A stretch of DNA of 57,410 nt. Origin: Gnetum montanum (Eukaryota; Streptophyta; Gnetopsida; Gnetales; Gnetaceae). Numbering within the stretch: the stretch's first letter is position 1; the number at the start of each line of letters is the position of its first letter. The stretch is taken from positions 12,816 through 70,225 of the forward strand of contig MNCI01030493.1 in NCBI GenBank assembly GCA_015680685.1, written 5' to 3'. The notes under the pieces were generated by a model. The model was not told the origin of the DNA. It was given only the letters and a program-made list of their open reading frames with translations, and made no database searches. Made by a program: the position numbers and the translations under genes. Positions 44,476 to 56,784 of the stretch are shown here, one piece after another.

Positions 44476-47400
44476 TAGCATTGGTGGCCATCTCCCCCAT
44501 GACTTAGTGAGAAGGAGGAGATCTGAAATAATGAGCAGGGTTGTCCTTCAATAGAGGTAGTGTTAGTACTGGCTATTTTGGGCTTATGGAAAGGTTTGGT
44601 TTGCTAGATGTTGACCAATAATTTCTTATCTGGGCTTTCAGGTTTATAAATCATCATGGCCCCTGAAGGAAAAGATTCATGAATGATATAAAGTCCTTTC
44701 CACATCGTTTGAAATTTAGTTCATTGTGGCACATGTGTGAGATTCCAATAGAGCACGTTATCTCCTGGTTGGTATTTGACTTTTCTAATTCTTAGGTCAT
44801 GACATTGTTTGTTAAAGGCCTTGTGCAGTTCGTTGGATGATAGGGTGGCTAATCAATTTTCATCTAGCAAGTTAAGATTCATTAACCATTCTTTCTACGC
44901 TAGACTAAGGTCAAAATTAAGGTCACATGCTGTAGATAGTGTACAAAGCTTAGCTTGGATAAGAAGTGTTAGAAGTTTACCATACACTAACTCGTAGGAA
45001 GAATAGCCTATAGGGAGTTCCCATGTGGAGCGGTATGCCCAAAGAGCATCATTCAGTTTGGTACTCTAGTCTTGCCTATATTTGCTAATAGTTCATGTCA
45101 ATATTTTTGTGATCTCCCTATTGGTGACTTCAACTTGACCATTCGCTTGAGGATGATATGGTGTAGTTAGCTTATGCTCAACTCCTAAGCATTGCATTAA
45201 TTTTCAAAAATTCACACCTGTAAAATGTGTACCATTATTAGAAATAAGAGCACGAGGCACACCAAACCTATTTATGATTTGTTGTTGAACAAATCTTGCA
45301 GCGGTAGATGATGTACAGTCATTAACAATGGCTACTTCTACCCACTTTGTAAAATAGTCAACAACAATAACAATGTAGGATTTTTCATTAGACATTAGTG
45401 TAATAGGCCCCATAAAATCAATACCCCATATGTCGAAGGGTTCTAAGGGTTGAATCCATTGTTGTGGACCCTCCATTCTAGCAGTCATTCCCCCATCACG
45501 TTGGCAGTGCCCACAAGATTGAACAAAATGATGGGTGTCCTGAAATAATGTAGGCCAATAATATCCTGCAAGCAAGATTTTAACAGTCGTTCATCTCCTA
45601 GTGTAATTACCCCCACAAGGACCCTCATGAGCATCTTAGAGAACTCTCAATTGATCCACATCAGAAACACACCATCGGACCAAGACAATAGAACACACCT
45701 TGTAAAGGTGTCCGTTAATCTCCATGAAATGTTTGACTTAGTGGAGAAATTGTTGTTTCTTTCTAACATCCAACCTTTGTGGCATTTCTTGTGTTAGAAG
45801 ATAAGTAAGAATGCTACTATACCAATTTGTATTTGTGGATGATTGATTATTTACTACACCTACAAAGAGAAGTTCATCAAGGAAGTGATCAGAAATTGGG
45901 TATTCGTCCTCTTTGTTGTCCCATCGCAACTGAGATAAATGATCAACAACAACATTCTCAATGCCTTTACGATCTACTATCGTGATATCGAACTCTTGCA
46001 AGATCACTAGCCATCATATGACATGAGGGCTCACTGTTGGCTTATTCATAAGGAACCGAGTCACACTATGATCTATGTGTACAAATACCTTATAGCCTAA
46101 TACATAGTGCCTAAATTTTTCTAGTGCAAATACCACAACCATTAACTCTTTTTCTATTGTGGTATAGTTGAGTTGTGCACCAGCAATACTTTGACTTGCA
46201 CAGTGAATATAATAGGGACATTTTTGGTCATCTAACCGTGTAAGTACGACTCCTAAAATTGGATGCGCCAGTCATTATATGGAATGGTTTGGACCAATCA
46301 GAAGCTTGTAGAATGGGTGTTTCTACGAGCTTTTGCTTCAAGGTTAGGAAAGCTAGCTCACATTCCTTGGTCCATTCAAAGGGTACGTCCTTCCTTCGTT
46401 AATTCTACCAATGGTTTTGTAATCTTTGAAAAGTTCTCAATGAAGCATCTATAATAAGTAGTATGTCCAAGGAATGATTGGACATCTTTTATAGTTTCAG
46501 GTTGATGAGTGATTTCTTGGATGACCTTAATTTTTTCAGGATCTACCTCCATCCCTGTTTGTGAAATTTTATGCCTTAATTCAATGCCCTCTTGGACCAT
46601 TAAGTGGTTTTTTTGCCAATTGAGTCTTAGGTTGGTTTCAACACATCATTTCAGTACTTGCTCTAATCGGTCCAATGCTTGTTCAAAGTCTACTCCATAG
46701 GTGGAGAAATCGTCCATAAAAATCTCCATACCATTTCCTATTTGCTGCTGAAATATACTTAGAACCAAACGTTGAAATGTTGCTAGAGCATTGCACAAGC
46801 CAAACAACATCTACCTATATGCAAATGTCCCCCAAGGACTCGTGAATGTAGTCTTGGCTTGGTCTTTTGGTGCTATCTAAATTTGATTGTACCCATTGTA
46901 ACCATTTAAAAAACTATAATAACAATGCCCTACAATGGGATCTAAAATTTGTTCAACAAATGGCAATGAGAAATGGTCTTTNGTGGGATCTAAAATTTGT
47001 TCAACAAATGGCAATGAGAAATGGTCTTTAAATGTTGCATGTTCAGTAGCCTAAAGTCTATACACATCCTTCATTTAGCTCCCAATGACTAATGGACTAA
47101 CCCTTTCACTGTCAGCAATGGGGTAGATGAATCCAACCTTTAGAAGTTGTTTAATTTCTTCCTTAACTACTTGCTTAAGCTTTGGATTCAATCATCTCTA
47201 CGGTTGTCGTCAAGGCTTCATAGAGGGATCAATGTAGATTTTATGTTGGCATATCATAGGATCTATTCTGGTTAATTCAAGATATGACCAAGCAAAGGCT
47301 TTCGACCATTTTTTTACCATCTTCAACAGTCTTTCTTTTTGTTGAGAAGCAAGCTTAGCATTAATGATTATTGGTTTTTCATTCTTGAGAAATGTATACT

Positions 47401-47575
47401 CCATATCGATGGGAAATGATTTTAACTCAAGGGGCTCTTGCTTAAACTTTTCAAGGATTTCCAACTTCCCCCAATTGATATTTTCGATGTCAGGACTTGG
47501 AAGTTGGCGATGGACTTGCTCTAATGTATCTATGCTATCGATATAGGCACAAGTCAAGCTCTCAGTTTGTTCCAT
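44476..47575 (-). pseudogene. pol relic of element E (RT, RNase H, integrase)
   Basis: Read on the minus strand. The RT lead-in is open for 121 codons (47575-47210: EPLELKSFPIDMEYTFLK, FAWSYLELTRIDPMICQ). RT has an intact FMDDF box (46706-46720) and TYYRCFIENFSKITKPL (about 46430). RNase H ends FDITIVDRKGIENVVVDH (about 45990-45940), typical of Athila/Tat. The integrase zinc finger CGHC (about 45515) and core WGIDFMGP keep the first Asp (45417-45419). The second is Asn (AAT, 45237-45239) and the third is Glu (45129-45131). The C-terminal domain (SFPSGAMMIYKPESP) follows, ending near 44476. Fewer stops than in B and D, but still dead. Confidence 0.9.
46936..47029. other. Assembly duplication around a single N (2)
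   Basis: 46936-46981 is repeated exactly at 46984-47029 across an N at 46982. It interrupts the RT frame artificially. Confidence 0.9.
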
Positions 47576-47725
47576 GCATAAGGTTGAATTGCTCTCTCAG
47601 TCAGCTATCAGCCACTAGGTTTCTTTCTGTCTTGTGGCTATTGCATATAGGCATCTTTGTATGTGAATTATCTGTGCACACTGGTTGCATGCAAGAAATG
47701 TTAAGCATTGTACAAACCAAGACTT

Positions 47726-50700
47726 CTACACACAGTTACACCCTATGTCAATGTATGTGATGCATGGAGCTTTCTTCTTCTCAATCTTTCCAAACGTATT
47801 TTCTTTTGATATTTTTAGGGAAAGATCATGTATTCCTAGGCATGCATCAATCGTACTCAACCATGCTCTTCCCATTATGATCAAGAAGTCCCCCTTACAA
47901 TTATTGACTTGGATCACTAGGAAATCAACTGGATACGACCACCCACAAATAGTGGTGACAATGTCCTCCACTAGTCCCAATGAAACAATGATGGATTGGT
48001 CGACCAACTTTAAATGGATGTTACTCTTCATTAGCAGAGGCAAGTTCTAGGCTTTATACATTTCTTGAGAGATTAAGTTAATACCAGAACTTGAATCCAA
48101 AAGAGCTTTGCAAGGCTCATTTCTAGCGATTTGGAAATATATAAGAGGACTTCCAGGATTAGAGAATTTCCTAGGAAGATGGCTAGCTTTAATCCAATTG
48201 GTGATGGCATGAGTCAACATGACCGTGTGTGTTGGGTGTAATTTTTGGTTTGAAGGAAGCTTCAAAGATTCAAATGATGATGAGGTGTTTGGATAACAAG
48301 CCACTTGTGATTGTAAGAACTTGGTTGGACTATTGCTTCTAAAGAAATGTCTCTTCTTTAATCAATTATCCAAACCAACAGTAGGTTGAGAGTTGACAAC
48401 CCTTATAGCGTTACGTTGCTGTGACTGGGTAGGAAGCTTGCCCTGCATAGTTGGAGCAGGNCTGAGAGTTGACAACCCTTATAGCGTTACGTTGCTGTGA
48501 CTGGGCAGGAAGCTTGCCCTGCATAGTTGGAGCAGGTGGTAATGAAGCTGAGGGTGGAAGAGGTGTAGACTGATGAGAAGGATAGTATGTATGTGGAGCA
48601 TCAACCCTAGGAGAAGAAGTTCTATAATACTCAGGGGTTTGGTAGTGAGGCTGAAAAGTGATGTAACTAGTAGAGTCACGTGGAGAGATCGGCTACTGAA
48701 CGCAATACCCATGTGGGCTGAGTTGATGGTAAGGGTACTGTTAACATGGTAGTGGCATTCCCCATGATTGTGGATGCTGCCACTATTGATACTATTCATT
48801 CGATTGTGGTGGAGCTCCACTCGGATAATATGTCAAGGGTTGGTGAAACTGTCTTGGGTTACCTTGAGGATAAGGTAACCTTCAAGGCGTTTGCTATCTA
48901 TTTAATCGTTGGTTTAGTGCATACACCCCAGACTCTTGTAGATGTGACACTACTGGACAACATTTCCTAGGATGGTCATATTGGTAAATCTCACATTTGC
49001 TATCATTGTCTGAGTTTGAATCCATAGCCTCTTCAATAATGGCAACCTTATCCTTACCCTTGTTATGCGCATACTCAGCTTCTTTCTTTTTCCTTCTCTC
49101 CTAGTTACTACTTTGTTCTATAGACTCCTCTACTATTTTTAGGAAATTTTGAAATTTTTCATCTAGGGAGTTCCACATTTGATCTACCTTTGCTGATACT
49201 TCCAATGCAAATTTTTTGATGGGCAAAGTCTTTCTATTCATCATCTCTTCAAGTGGTGACTCTTCTTCATCTTCACAAAATCTAATTTCCTTCTTTCAAA
49301 TGGAAGGATCTCTGTTGTACTCCTCTGCACTTTCTCTTTTCCTCAACTTGCCTTCCTCCTTGGTAACTTGGTCCAAAAATCTTTGTATTTGATGGGCTCT
49401 AAGCTCGGATAGCCTTCCTTGGGCATAAGTCCCAAGGGTTCTTCACATTTTGTACCTCAACCCATCCACAAGATGGCGTAGTTGTTCCTTTTGCGAGTAA
49501 CCATGGCCAGGGCAACAATGTAATAATGTATAATATCAGCCCATGGTAGCATCCAAGGGCATGTCCTCCTTATTTCCATCATTGGATTTGCTTACGCAAG
49601 TTGGACACTCAGGAGCACATTTGATACTTATCGTTGAATAGCTTTAACATGGTACTCCATCGATGAATGGATTCCAGTTCTAAGGACTGGGTCCAGCTTT
49701 CCGCTTCCTTGATCAGTGTCCGTGGAAACAACTTTAACTTTTGCCACTCATTTTCTATGTTTTGCAAGGCACATGTGTCGTGGAATGCTTGTAGATGGTT
49801 TTGAGGATCAGCATTGTATCCCCCTTCAAATCGTGGGATGTTATTCATGTCTAGTATTTTGATCCTACTGTCCTTCTGGTGCCTTGTTGGGATCCTAACA
49901 GCCTCAATTATATCTAACATACTTTAGGTGACGAGTAGGGGTTCATTGTGATCATATTGTCTATGGCATCTATGATGCCTATGATGTTTCCTACTCTCCC
50001 TTCTTTCGTGATGTGTCTCTTTAGAATGCCCTCATCCCCTTTCTTCATTGTTTTCTCTATGATTTCTACTTTGCTTACCCTTATTCTCATGGTCTTTCCC
50101 TCTGCGATTGCATTCAAATCCTGAAGGAGAGGGGGAAGGAGATGTTGAAGGTGAAGAGGAAGAAGGACTATCACCATGATGGCACCTGTCACCCTCTCTT
50201 TGGTGGTTGCAGCCTCGATCCTAGTTACGATTGGAATGTCCGTCATTATCATGTGTTTGTGTTCATTTTCCAAACCCTTTGTGCCCATTAGTACAAGAAC
50301 CTGGGTTATGAATAGTTGAGTGAATATTCTGATACACAACTCCTTGACTGAAGTCAACAAGAGGAACATTGCTTTGTGGGAAACCTTCCAAGATAAGTTC
50401 ACCACCCTCATTTTCACTTAGGACATATGGGACCTCCTGAGACCACTTTCCCTTCACAGATTTGTAATGTCTCTCCTGTTGTAGATCTCTCTAGTGTTGT
50501 GCCTCTGTGGGTCGATAATCTCTAGATCTTGCTCATGCACAATGTACTCTGATTGTAAGTCCTGCATACCAATTTGTGTGAGAGCACGAAGAAGTATGCT
50601 TGGGATTCAGCGATCAAGAGGTAAGACTATCTTACCTTCTAAATCACGCCATCGTAGTTGTTCATCCTAGCAGAGGATAAAGGTAAAGTCTAGTGTATAC

Positions 50701-50828
50701 TCATCAGGATGAGTGTATACCAAGCGAAATTGTTGGGGCACTAGTGGATCATCATGTGCACCCCATCTCTGATTATTCATGGTGTCAGACCTAGTTGGTG
50801 AAGCACTCTCATAAGAAGAAGGAGACAT
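47726..50828 (-). pseudogene. gag and protease relic of element E
   Basis: ATG at 50828 opens MSPSSYESASPTRSD, about 120 bases from the primer site. FTFILC, DEQLRWRDLEGK (about 50690) and a charged middle region follow. The capsid-like segment 49920-49609 is open for 103 codons (LQAFHDTCALQNIE, LFPRTLIKEAESW, IHRWSTMLKLFNDKY). A His/Leu/Pro/Tyr-rich stretch is at 48820-48480. The protease lies at 48304-47726: HTVMLTHAITNWIKAS, then ALLDSSSGINLIS with the active-site Gly as Ser, then GRAWLSTIDACLGIHDL. Frame changes separate these blocks, one of them caused by the N-flanked duplication at 48461. Confidence 0.85.
48387..48536. other. Assembly duplication around a single N (3)
   Basis: 48387-48460 recurs at 48463-48536 across an N at 48461, with one difference (T at 48430, C at 48506). 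The mismatch suggests the two contig ends came from different haplotypes or carry an error. Confidence 0.9.
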
Positions 50829-50948
50829 GATTAATTATTCAATGTGCGATACTCTTTTTTTCGAAGATTGTAGGATAGTCAATTCTAAAGGTTCGTTCTA
50901 ATGATGGAAAGGATTTCCTAGGTTCTAATCAATGCATAAACAACAAAA

Positions 50949-50966
50949 TCCTTGGTAATGGTGCCA
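50949..50966 (-). other. Primer binding site of element E (tRNA-Asp type)
   Basis: The minus strand reads TGGCACCATTACCAAGGA. It matches the tRNA-Asp-complementary consensus at 13 of 18 positions, and all five differences are G to A. Confidence 0.8.
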
Positions 50967-50967
50967 A

Positions 50968-51818
50968 TGACGAGTGGCGAGGTACCCCTACGCCCAACCA
51001 TATGAATATGAGTGTTCACACGCGATTCAGTTGAACTCCAAGGATTAAGTGCTTATGTGCTTACATAGAACAAGAATGAGTTATGTGATCGTTGTCTTCC
51101 CAAGCTTACTTGTAAGACATAATTGTATGGTTAAGTAAACTCGAGGTATGTGATTTTTATTATTTTATGTTTTATGTTCTTGATGCTTAAAAGAGAGAAA
51201 TGAAGGAAATTAATAACTAAATTGATTTAACTAATTTACTATTCTCTAACTAATCCTAACACCAGCATCCATTCCCACTCTCCGGACACATCCTAAACCA
51301 ATGTAGCACTACTAGGATTACCAAATGCTAGTTGTTACTAGGTTACCAAGTGTTCCATGTATGCTCAAAGTGGTCATGCTAAGTGTGCTAACTCATTAAT
51401 AATTAACAATCCAATAGAAATAACATTGATTAACTAATAAAATAACAATAAATAACATGAAATGCAATAATTAAGCTATTCTAAATGTTGCAAGGTTTAT
51501 CACAAAGTTCATCTTTATTTTTGGACACAAGGTGTGCTGAGGTACACAATGCTCGAATAAAGAACCGTTCACTTTATGACTCCTACTATAGGCACTCAGA
51601 AATAATTTTGACCCTGGAATAGAAAAATTGCAAGAGTTTAACTAAGGGACTAAAAACTAATGTGAAACTAAGTGCCCCTATCTCTTATTTATAGGCAATG
51701 AAACAAGTTCCAACATCGCATGTTGGATATTCGTTTAGCATCTCCGATATCACGTATCTAATATCAGGGGTCCGATATCGAGGATCTGATATTAAGGATC
51801 CAATATTGGGACTTATCA
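50968..51818 (-). repeat. 5' LTR of element E
   Basis: Begins TGACGAGTGGCGAGG and ends GGGACTTATCA. The TATAAATA promoter box is at plus-strand 51686-51693. U3 (plus-strand 51719-51818) holds at least five degenerate 14-15-bp units built on TCCGATATC, more than the other LTR has. Confidence 0.95.
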
Positions 51819-51823
51819 GGCCT
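51819..51823 (+). repeat. Right target-site duplication of element E (GGCCT)
   Basis: GGCCT follows the LTR end TTATCA and is identical to 41743-41747. Confidence 0.9.
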
Positions 51824-51963
51824 TATATCATTTATAAAACCTTTCCTTCTAGGGCCATGTTGATTTACAAACTTCAGAGCCCAAACAAAAAGCAATTGGT
51901 CAACATGCAACAAGTGAAACCTTTCCATGAGCCAAAGTAAGCCAATACAAGAAATGCCTTCTC
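51824..51963 (+). pseudogene. pol relic of element D, 3' block (integrase C-terminus)
   Basis: The integrase C-terminal domain of D resumes here: YIIYKTFPSRAMLIYKLQS, KKQLVNMQQVKPFHEPK, then TAG where B reads CAA (Gln). It joins the 5' block ending at 41747 once element E is removed. Confidence 0.85.
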
Positions 51964-53938
51964 AGATGGACAACCTCGCTCAATTTTTTAGATCTCCTCC
52001 TTCCAACTCACTCATGAGGGAGATGGCCATCTATGCTAATCATATAAATGGCTCTTTAGTTTTTATACTTTTTTGTTTTACACTTTCTTTGTTTTTACAC
52101 TTTTTTTTACAACATCATTAGTATGTTTTAACTTTCTTGAATATTTTACAATTTCTTTTATATTTTACTTTATTTTGGTGTGAACTTTTCTTCTTGTTTT
52201 CTAATAAAGTACTTTATTACTAGCAAGACACAATAATGCTATAGTTATTTGCTAATGGTGGCTTGCACTTAATGTTTTTGATTGCTAATGTCTAGTTTTT
52301 ATTTTTGAATTTTGATGACTAATGAATAAGACATGATTTCTTTTTCATGGAATAGGCCATTAGTCTATGTCATCCACCCATCCACAGACTCTATGGTCTT
52401 CCTTGTTCTAGAAGTATGAGGTTCCTTTTTCATTAATGAAACTTTAACAAACTTATGATCCTAGTAGTTTCTAAACTTAGGAAAGATTCAAAGGTTTGAA
52501 AAGGGTGTGACTTCAAGGGGATTTAATGCTCTCTGTGCCTTTCTACTTACTTGAGTGCAATTATGTTTTCATGGATCTCTTAACATTCCATGTTGACCAA
52601 TAATAAGAAGTTAATAAGTCTTTGCATGATGTGATGCCCATCCAAAAATCCATAAAAATATAAAATTCAAGAAAAAAAACATGATGGAAATTCAAATCAC
52701 ACCCCTTAGGCAAAATAATGGGCTACAAGCACTAGCTATGGGACTAGAAAGGCACGTTACCCATGCCTGATGGTACCCTCTAACTAAGGCCCTTTCTCAC
52801 TTCCTACTTCTCTTTTCTTCTCTAATAAGGAACAGTGAGTAATTTGTGGGAGCATTCTTGTGTCTTGAGGAAGTTGTTTGGCATTAGAGTGACAATGCAA
52901 AGTCACTAAAAGTGGGTGGTTTTGATCTAGACTAAGGATGAACTTTATTGGGTCATTTAACCACAAAATCCACAAGGGACTTCATGTGACCATAATTAGA
53001 AAATCTATTCCACCTTTTCTCTCATTCATTAACGCTTTTCATAGCTCATCTCACTACCAATTTCTATGTCTTGTTCGATGTCTTAGTTTGATGTGTTAAA
53101 ATTCTTAGGTAGATTATTCTAGATTCAGTCCTTAACTTTTCATAGCCATTCATCACTTGTGGGATCCATGGACTCCATGGTTTGAGGATATGCAAGGGCA
53201 AAAAGAGCATGTGCAAGACTCACTTACATATCTCTTGGTTTGGTTAGTTAAGTTCCTTATCTCCATTTTTGAGAATTCATGAGTCCTCTTCTAGCATTTT
53301 ATCATGTTCACGACTTTTCTAGCTTTTTATGGATCCCAATTTCGTGTAAAAACTCCTTGTATTTTTCAAGATATTCATTATGAAAACTTTTCTAGAACAG
53401 ATCCATCAATAGGACCCCATATACGCATCTGACCCATTGACAAAACCCTACCAATGGGATCTTGTTGACACAAGGTAAAAACGCCTATAAATACACATGA
53501 ACACTTAGCATTTTCACATTTTCTCATAAATTAGGAAGGAGTTTTTGAATTTTCTATAGCCCAGAACCTTCCAAGAGCCATATCTTCCTACCTATTTGTC
53601 TAATTCACTCTGTTCTTCAACCTTGTAGCTACTGGACGTAAGCTCGTTGTCATGGGGACCACAAACCTTAAGTTTTTGGTAAAAAAAAATTTGGAAAAAT
53701 TTCTAACTCCCACAAATGTTTAACTAAGAAATCAACATGAAAACATCAAATCATGAGAGTTAAACCCTTCCAACAAGCTCTAATAACATTCTAAGTTAAA
53801 AATCATTAAAATAATAATAAAATAATAAATTTTCCATGGTCCAAACTTAGCCTAAGTGTAACTGCCTAAGGAGACAATGTACTAAAATGATATAAGTTAC
53901 ACATTGAATGCTAATCCTTGGTTAAGTTGTGACCATAG
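51964..53938 (+). other. Non-coding spacer of element D
   Basis: Aligns with B 6362-8313 across its length, including the T-rich tract, CTACAAGCACTAGCTATG near 52724, the TATA box at 53484 and the A-rich leader. No coding potential on the plus strand. Confidence 0.7.
53484..53493 (+). promoter_or_regulatory. Candidate internal TATA box upstream of ORF3 (element D)
   Basis: CCTATAAATA within ACGCCTATAAATACAC, about 445 bases before the ORF3 ATG. It is preceded by CCATTGAC/CCAATGGGATC repeats like those upstream of the TATA box in the LTRs. It is conserved with B. Confidence 0.5.
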
Positions 53939-56780
53939 ATGGTGCCAAAAGGAAAGCAAGTGCAAGAAGGAGGACCATCCTAACTAAGGGATAAATGGCC
54001 ATAAATGAGAAGGGGCCAAGATTAGGTCCATAAGCAACTAGAAACCCATGCCACAAGACCTCTTTAGGAGGAGCCTAAAGTAGAATCTTTTTGGTATATT
54101 CTTGAGGAAGTGGTTGCAATAGAATAGTCTCACTAAGATGAGGCACTAGGGCCTAGACCTTGAGGTTACCTTGATGAAGGCTTGCCTTATGTAGATCATG
54201 AATAAGGAGGTTTAGAAATCAGTGCTCCAGGAATTAAACTTTGGACCTTTCTTGGAGTTCACACCTCTAAAAGTTAAAACTCAATTGTAGAACTCTTCCA
54301 TGTGGTTCACAATCACTTCTAGTAGGGAGTGGTACATCGGAGAGACATACCTGTTTTGGAATAATCGGTAGGCTACTTCAATAGTTAAGATCAAGGATAT
54401 TTCATTGTCCTACTTAGTGAAAAACATTGCAAAGGCCCTTGGGGTACTAAAAACTAGGGCAAACCTTACTGAAATCCCCATGTAGGTAGATCCTAACATT
54501 AAGAAAGAATGGATGCAACAGTGTTATGGAGTCAATCGTAAGATGTTTGGTGCACTCATCACGGCAAAGCATACATACTTTAAGATTGTGACCTTCCACC
54601 TCAATCCAACAGTGAGGCCAAGCAAGATCACAACTTTCTCCTCTTGTGTGTGTGCTACTTTAAACAATAGATTCCCAATCAACCTTCCATAGTTAATTTA
54701 TCTTGAGATAGAAAAGCTATTTAAAGAAAATGAACATGGAAGGAAGGTAATTTCCTTCCCATGTCTCATTTGGAAATTATGAAAGAGGGGAGGCATAACA
54801 CGTTTTACCAATGATGCTATCTGATGTGCTTCATTTGCTTCCTCGGCAAAGATGATGAAGCATAAGGTGCCTGCCAAAGTCATCTAAGAAGAGGAGCAAC
54901 AACCACCACCTACTCATGAAACAACGTCAAAGTCTCACATTACTCTTGAATGCATGCATGAGATTTGAGAATAGCTTTTGTAGGCACAAGAGCAGTGAGC
55001 AGGAACAAGTGATGGCGATCCATCTATGTATTGTCCAACAATGAGCCACCTCAATGAAGTGGCTTGAACCATAAGCCAGATGGAAGGAGGTGGGCCAATT
55101 TTCTTAGTCCAAATAACATAGTTTCCTACAAGGTGAAATCCTAACACCCAAGAGGTAATGGTATCTTTCTTGCAATAGTAGTAATTCCTAAAAATTTTTG
55201 GGAACACTGCTACTTTTTCAGTGCATCTGGAAGAGGGCAAGGAGATGACTGTCTTGATGATGTAGCACCATGGGTAGGAGACAATAGTAGAGATTGTTGC
55301 TGATAGGATTGCCATAGCATTGAATGCACTTATGATGTATGTACTACATGTTTCTACACTCAGAGATGTGTAGACATTCATAGAAAGCCCTAGCAATAGA
55401 TTGAGTGTAGCCCAACACAAGGAGTTACTGAGCTGGCTGATGGAAACCAAGCAACCAATTCTAGATGTCTTTAATCTTCCGAATACAATCACTACAACCT
55501 AATCAAAGTTGTTAGAAGAGAGGGGCAAGTGCATCATATTGGAGGAGTAACTTGAAACAACCCAAGCTGAAAACCAATGCTTGGCTAAGGAGGTTGCTAA
55601 ATTAAGAGCCCATCTTGTTGATCCTACATTTTTCAACCTTGCGCTCACATAAGATGAAGCTTTCAAATAGCTTTAGGACCAACTCAAAAAGGTTGATGTT
55701 GCAAAGGAGATGGTCATCTTTAACGAGTCCATGGCCAATGCCAAAATGTACATCATTCAAAAGGACTTGATCCAGACACACCATGAAAATGCAATTTTGA
55801 TTGTAAAAAATCATCACCTACGGATTGTTGATATGCAGAAATAGTAGATGCAAGATTTTATCCATCAATAGTAGGAGCAACTAGCCAAAGTAAATAATGA
55901 ATTGAGAAGATTGATAGTAAAAACTAGAAATATCTCCATGTAGGAAGTCAAAGCCCTTCTCCAAAAATCTGCAATAGAGATAGCCACTTGAAAGAATGAG
56001 GCTCTCAAATTTAAGAGAGTCAAGAACCATTATAGAGATTAGGTTGACCTATCGAAAGAAATTAATGAAAAGCACATTCAGATGACAAAGGTGAAAATCA
56101 ATGAGACTGTCTAGCAGCTTAAGGAAGAAGGTGATGTGTAGCAACCTATCTTTGATGGGCTTAATGACTACAACAAAGTGGAGATCCACATGAAAGAGCT
56201 ACAAATCGAAGAGATGATAAAGCACATGGAGCTTGCCAATCTTCATTATGCAAATTTGATAAAGTTAACTACAAGTAGGTGGCAATCAGAACTAGAGAAA
56301 TAAGTGACCAACTTGTACTTGATGTACAAGGTAGAGTTTAAGAACCATAAAGACATCAAGCAGAAGCTTGAGATTACTAATGCCAAACACAAGGTTCTCA
56401 AAGAAAAGTTCACTGATCAATGATCAATTGTTGAGAACCTGACCAAGCATACGAATGATTACTAGGAGCCACATAATGCACTTAGAGCATTCGATATTGA
56501 ACATAAATAGTTTGCTAACTGGTTCGTGAATGTTAAGGAGCTACTCCTAACAATGCCCTGGAATATTCCCATTCCAGTCCACATTCATGATACATCATGG
56601 ACTGTAAATGATCCCCAGAGTAAGGAGGAAAAGATGAAGGCATTGTTGAATGCCTTTCGTCTTCCACTAGAAGTTGCAGCTACCATAAGACAACCACAAC
56701 CACCTCAACCACCACATGCAATCAAAGTAGGAGAAGATCCTTCAGAACCTTCAGAGCCTCCATTTCCTAAGACCATTTGA
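53939..56780 (+). pseudogene. ORF3 relic of element D (post-integrase coiled-coil protein)
   Basis: ATG at 53939 opens MVPKGKQVQEGGPS. Blocks shared with B: KIKDISLSYLVKNIAKALG (about 54386), TFHLNPTVRPSKITTFSS (about 54590), NNRFPINLP and KENEHGRKVISFPCLIWKL (about 54666-54780), QAENQCLAKEVAKLRAHLV (about 55564), MYIIQKDLIQTHHENAILI (about 55748), YNKVEIHMKELQIEEM (about 56169) and KLEITNAKHKVLKEKFTDQ (about 56364). The last 84 codons are open and end in a Pro-rich tail (QPQPPQPPHAIK). Total about 947 codons, mainly charged helices. The INLP/FPCLI region faintly recalls the 'putative plant transposon protein' domain. No membrane or signal segment is seen, so it is unlike a typical envelope. 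Function unknown. Stops are mostly TAG for Gln. Confidence 0.65.
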
Positions 56781-56784
56781 TCAA

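Larger units (their letters stand above)
41748..51818 (-). mobile_element. Complete Athila/Tat-like element E, nested in D
   Basis: About 10.07 kb, with two LTRs, primer site, gag, protease, RT, RNase H, integrase, 3' spacer and polypurine tract, flanked by a perfect 5-bp duplication GGCCT. It is the only element in the window with both ends and the reference for the others. Unlike B and D it lacks ORF3 and the internal TATA box. The two LTRs differ visibly (about 27 differences in the first 350 bases by hand count, mostly transitions), so the insertion is old. Confidence 0.95.
35269..56784 (+). mobile_element. Athila/Tat-like element D, split by nested element E
   Basis: A sister copy of B in two blocks, 35269-41747 and 51824-56784. 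The reading of pol passes from ...GTGGAAAGGGCCT to TATATCATTTATAAAACC exactly as B reads without interruption at about 6205-6225. It contains a 5' LTR fragment, primer site, gag with protease, RT to integrase, spacer, internal TATA box and ORF3. Homology to B ends within a few bases of the ORF3 stop, so the polypurine tract and 3' LTR are missing here. Confidence 0.85.

Noticed and set aside
54935-55492. A 185-codon minus-strand open frame inside ORF3 of element D
   Set aside because: It is antisense to the ORF3 coding frame. CAG/TAG on the plus strand read as CTG/CTA (Leu) on the minus strand, so decay of the real gene does not close it. No domain is recognisable.
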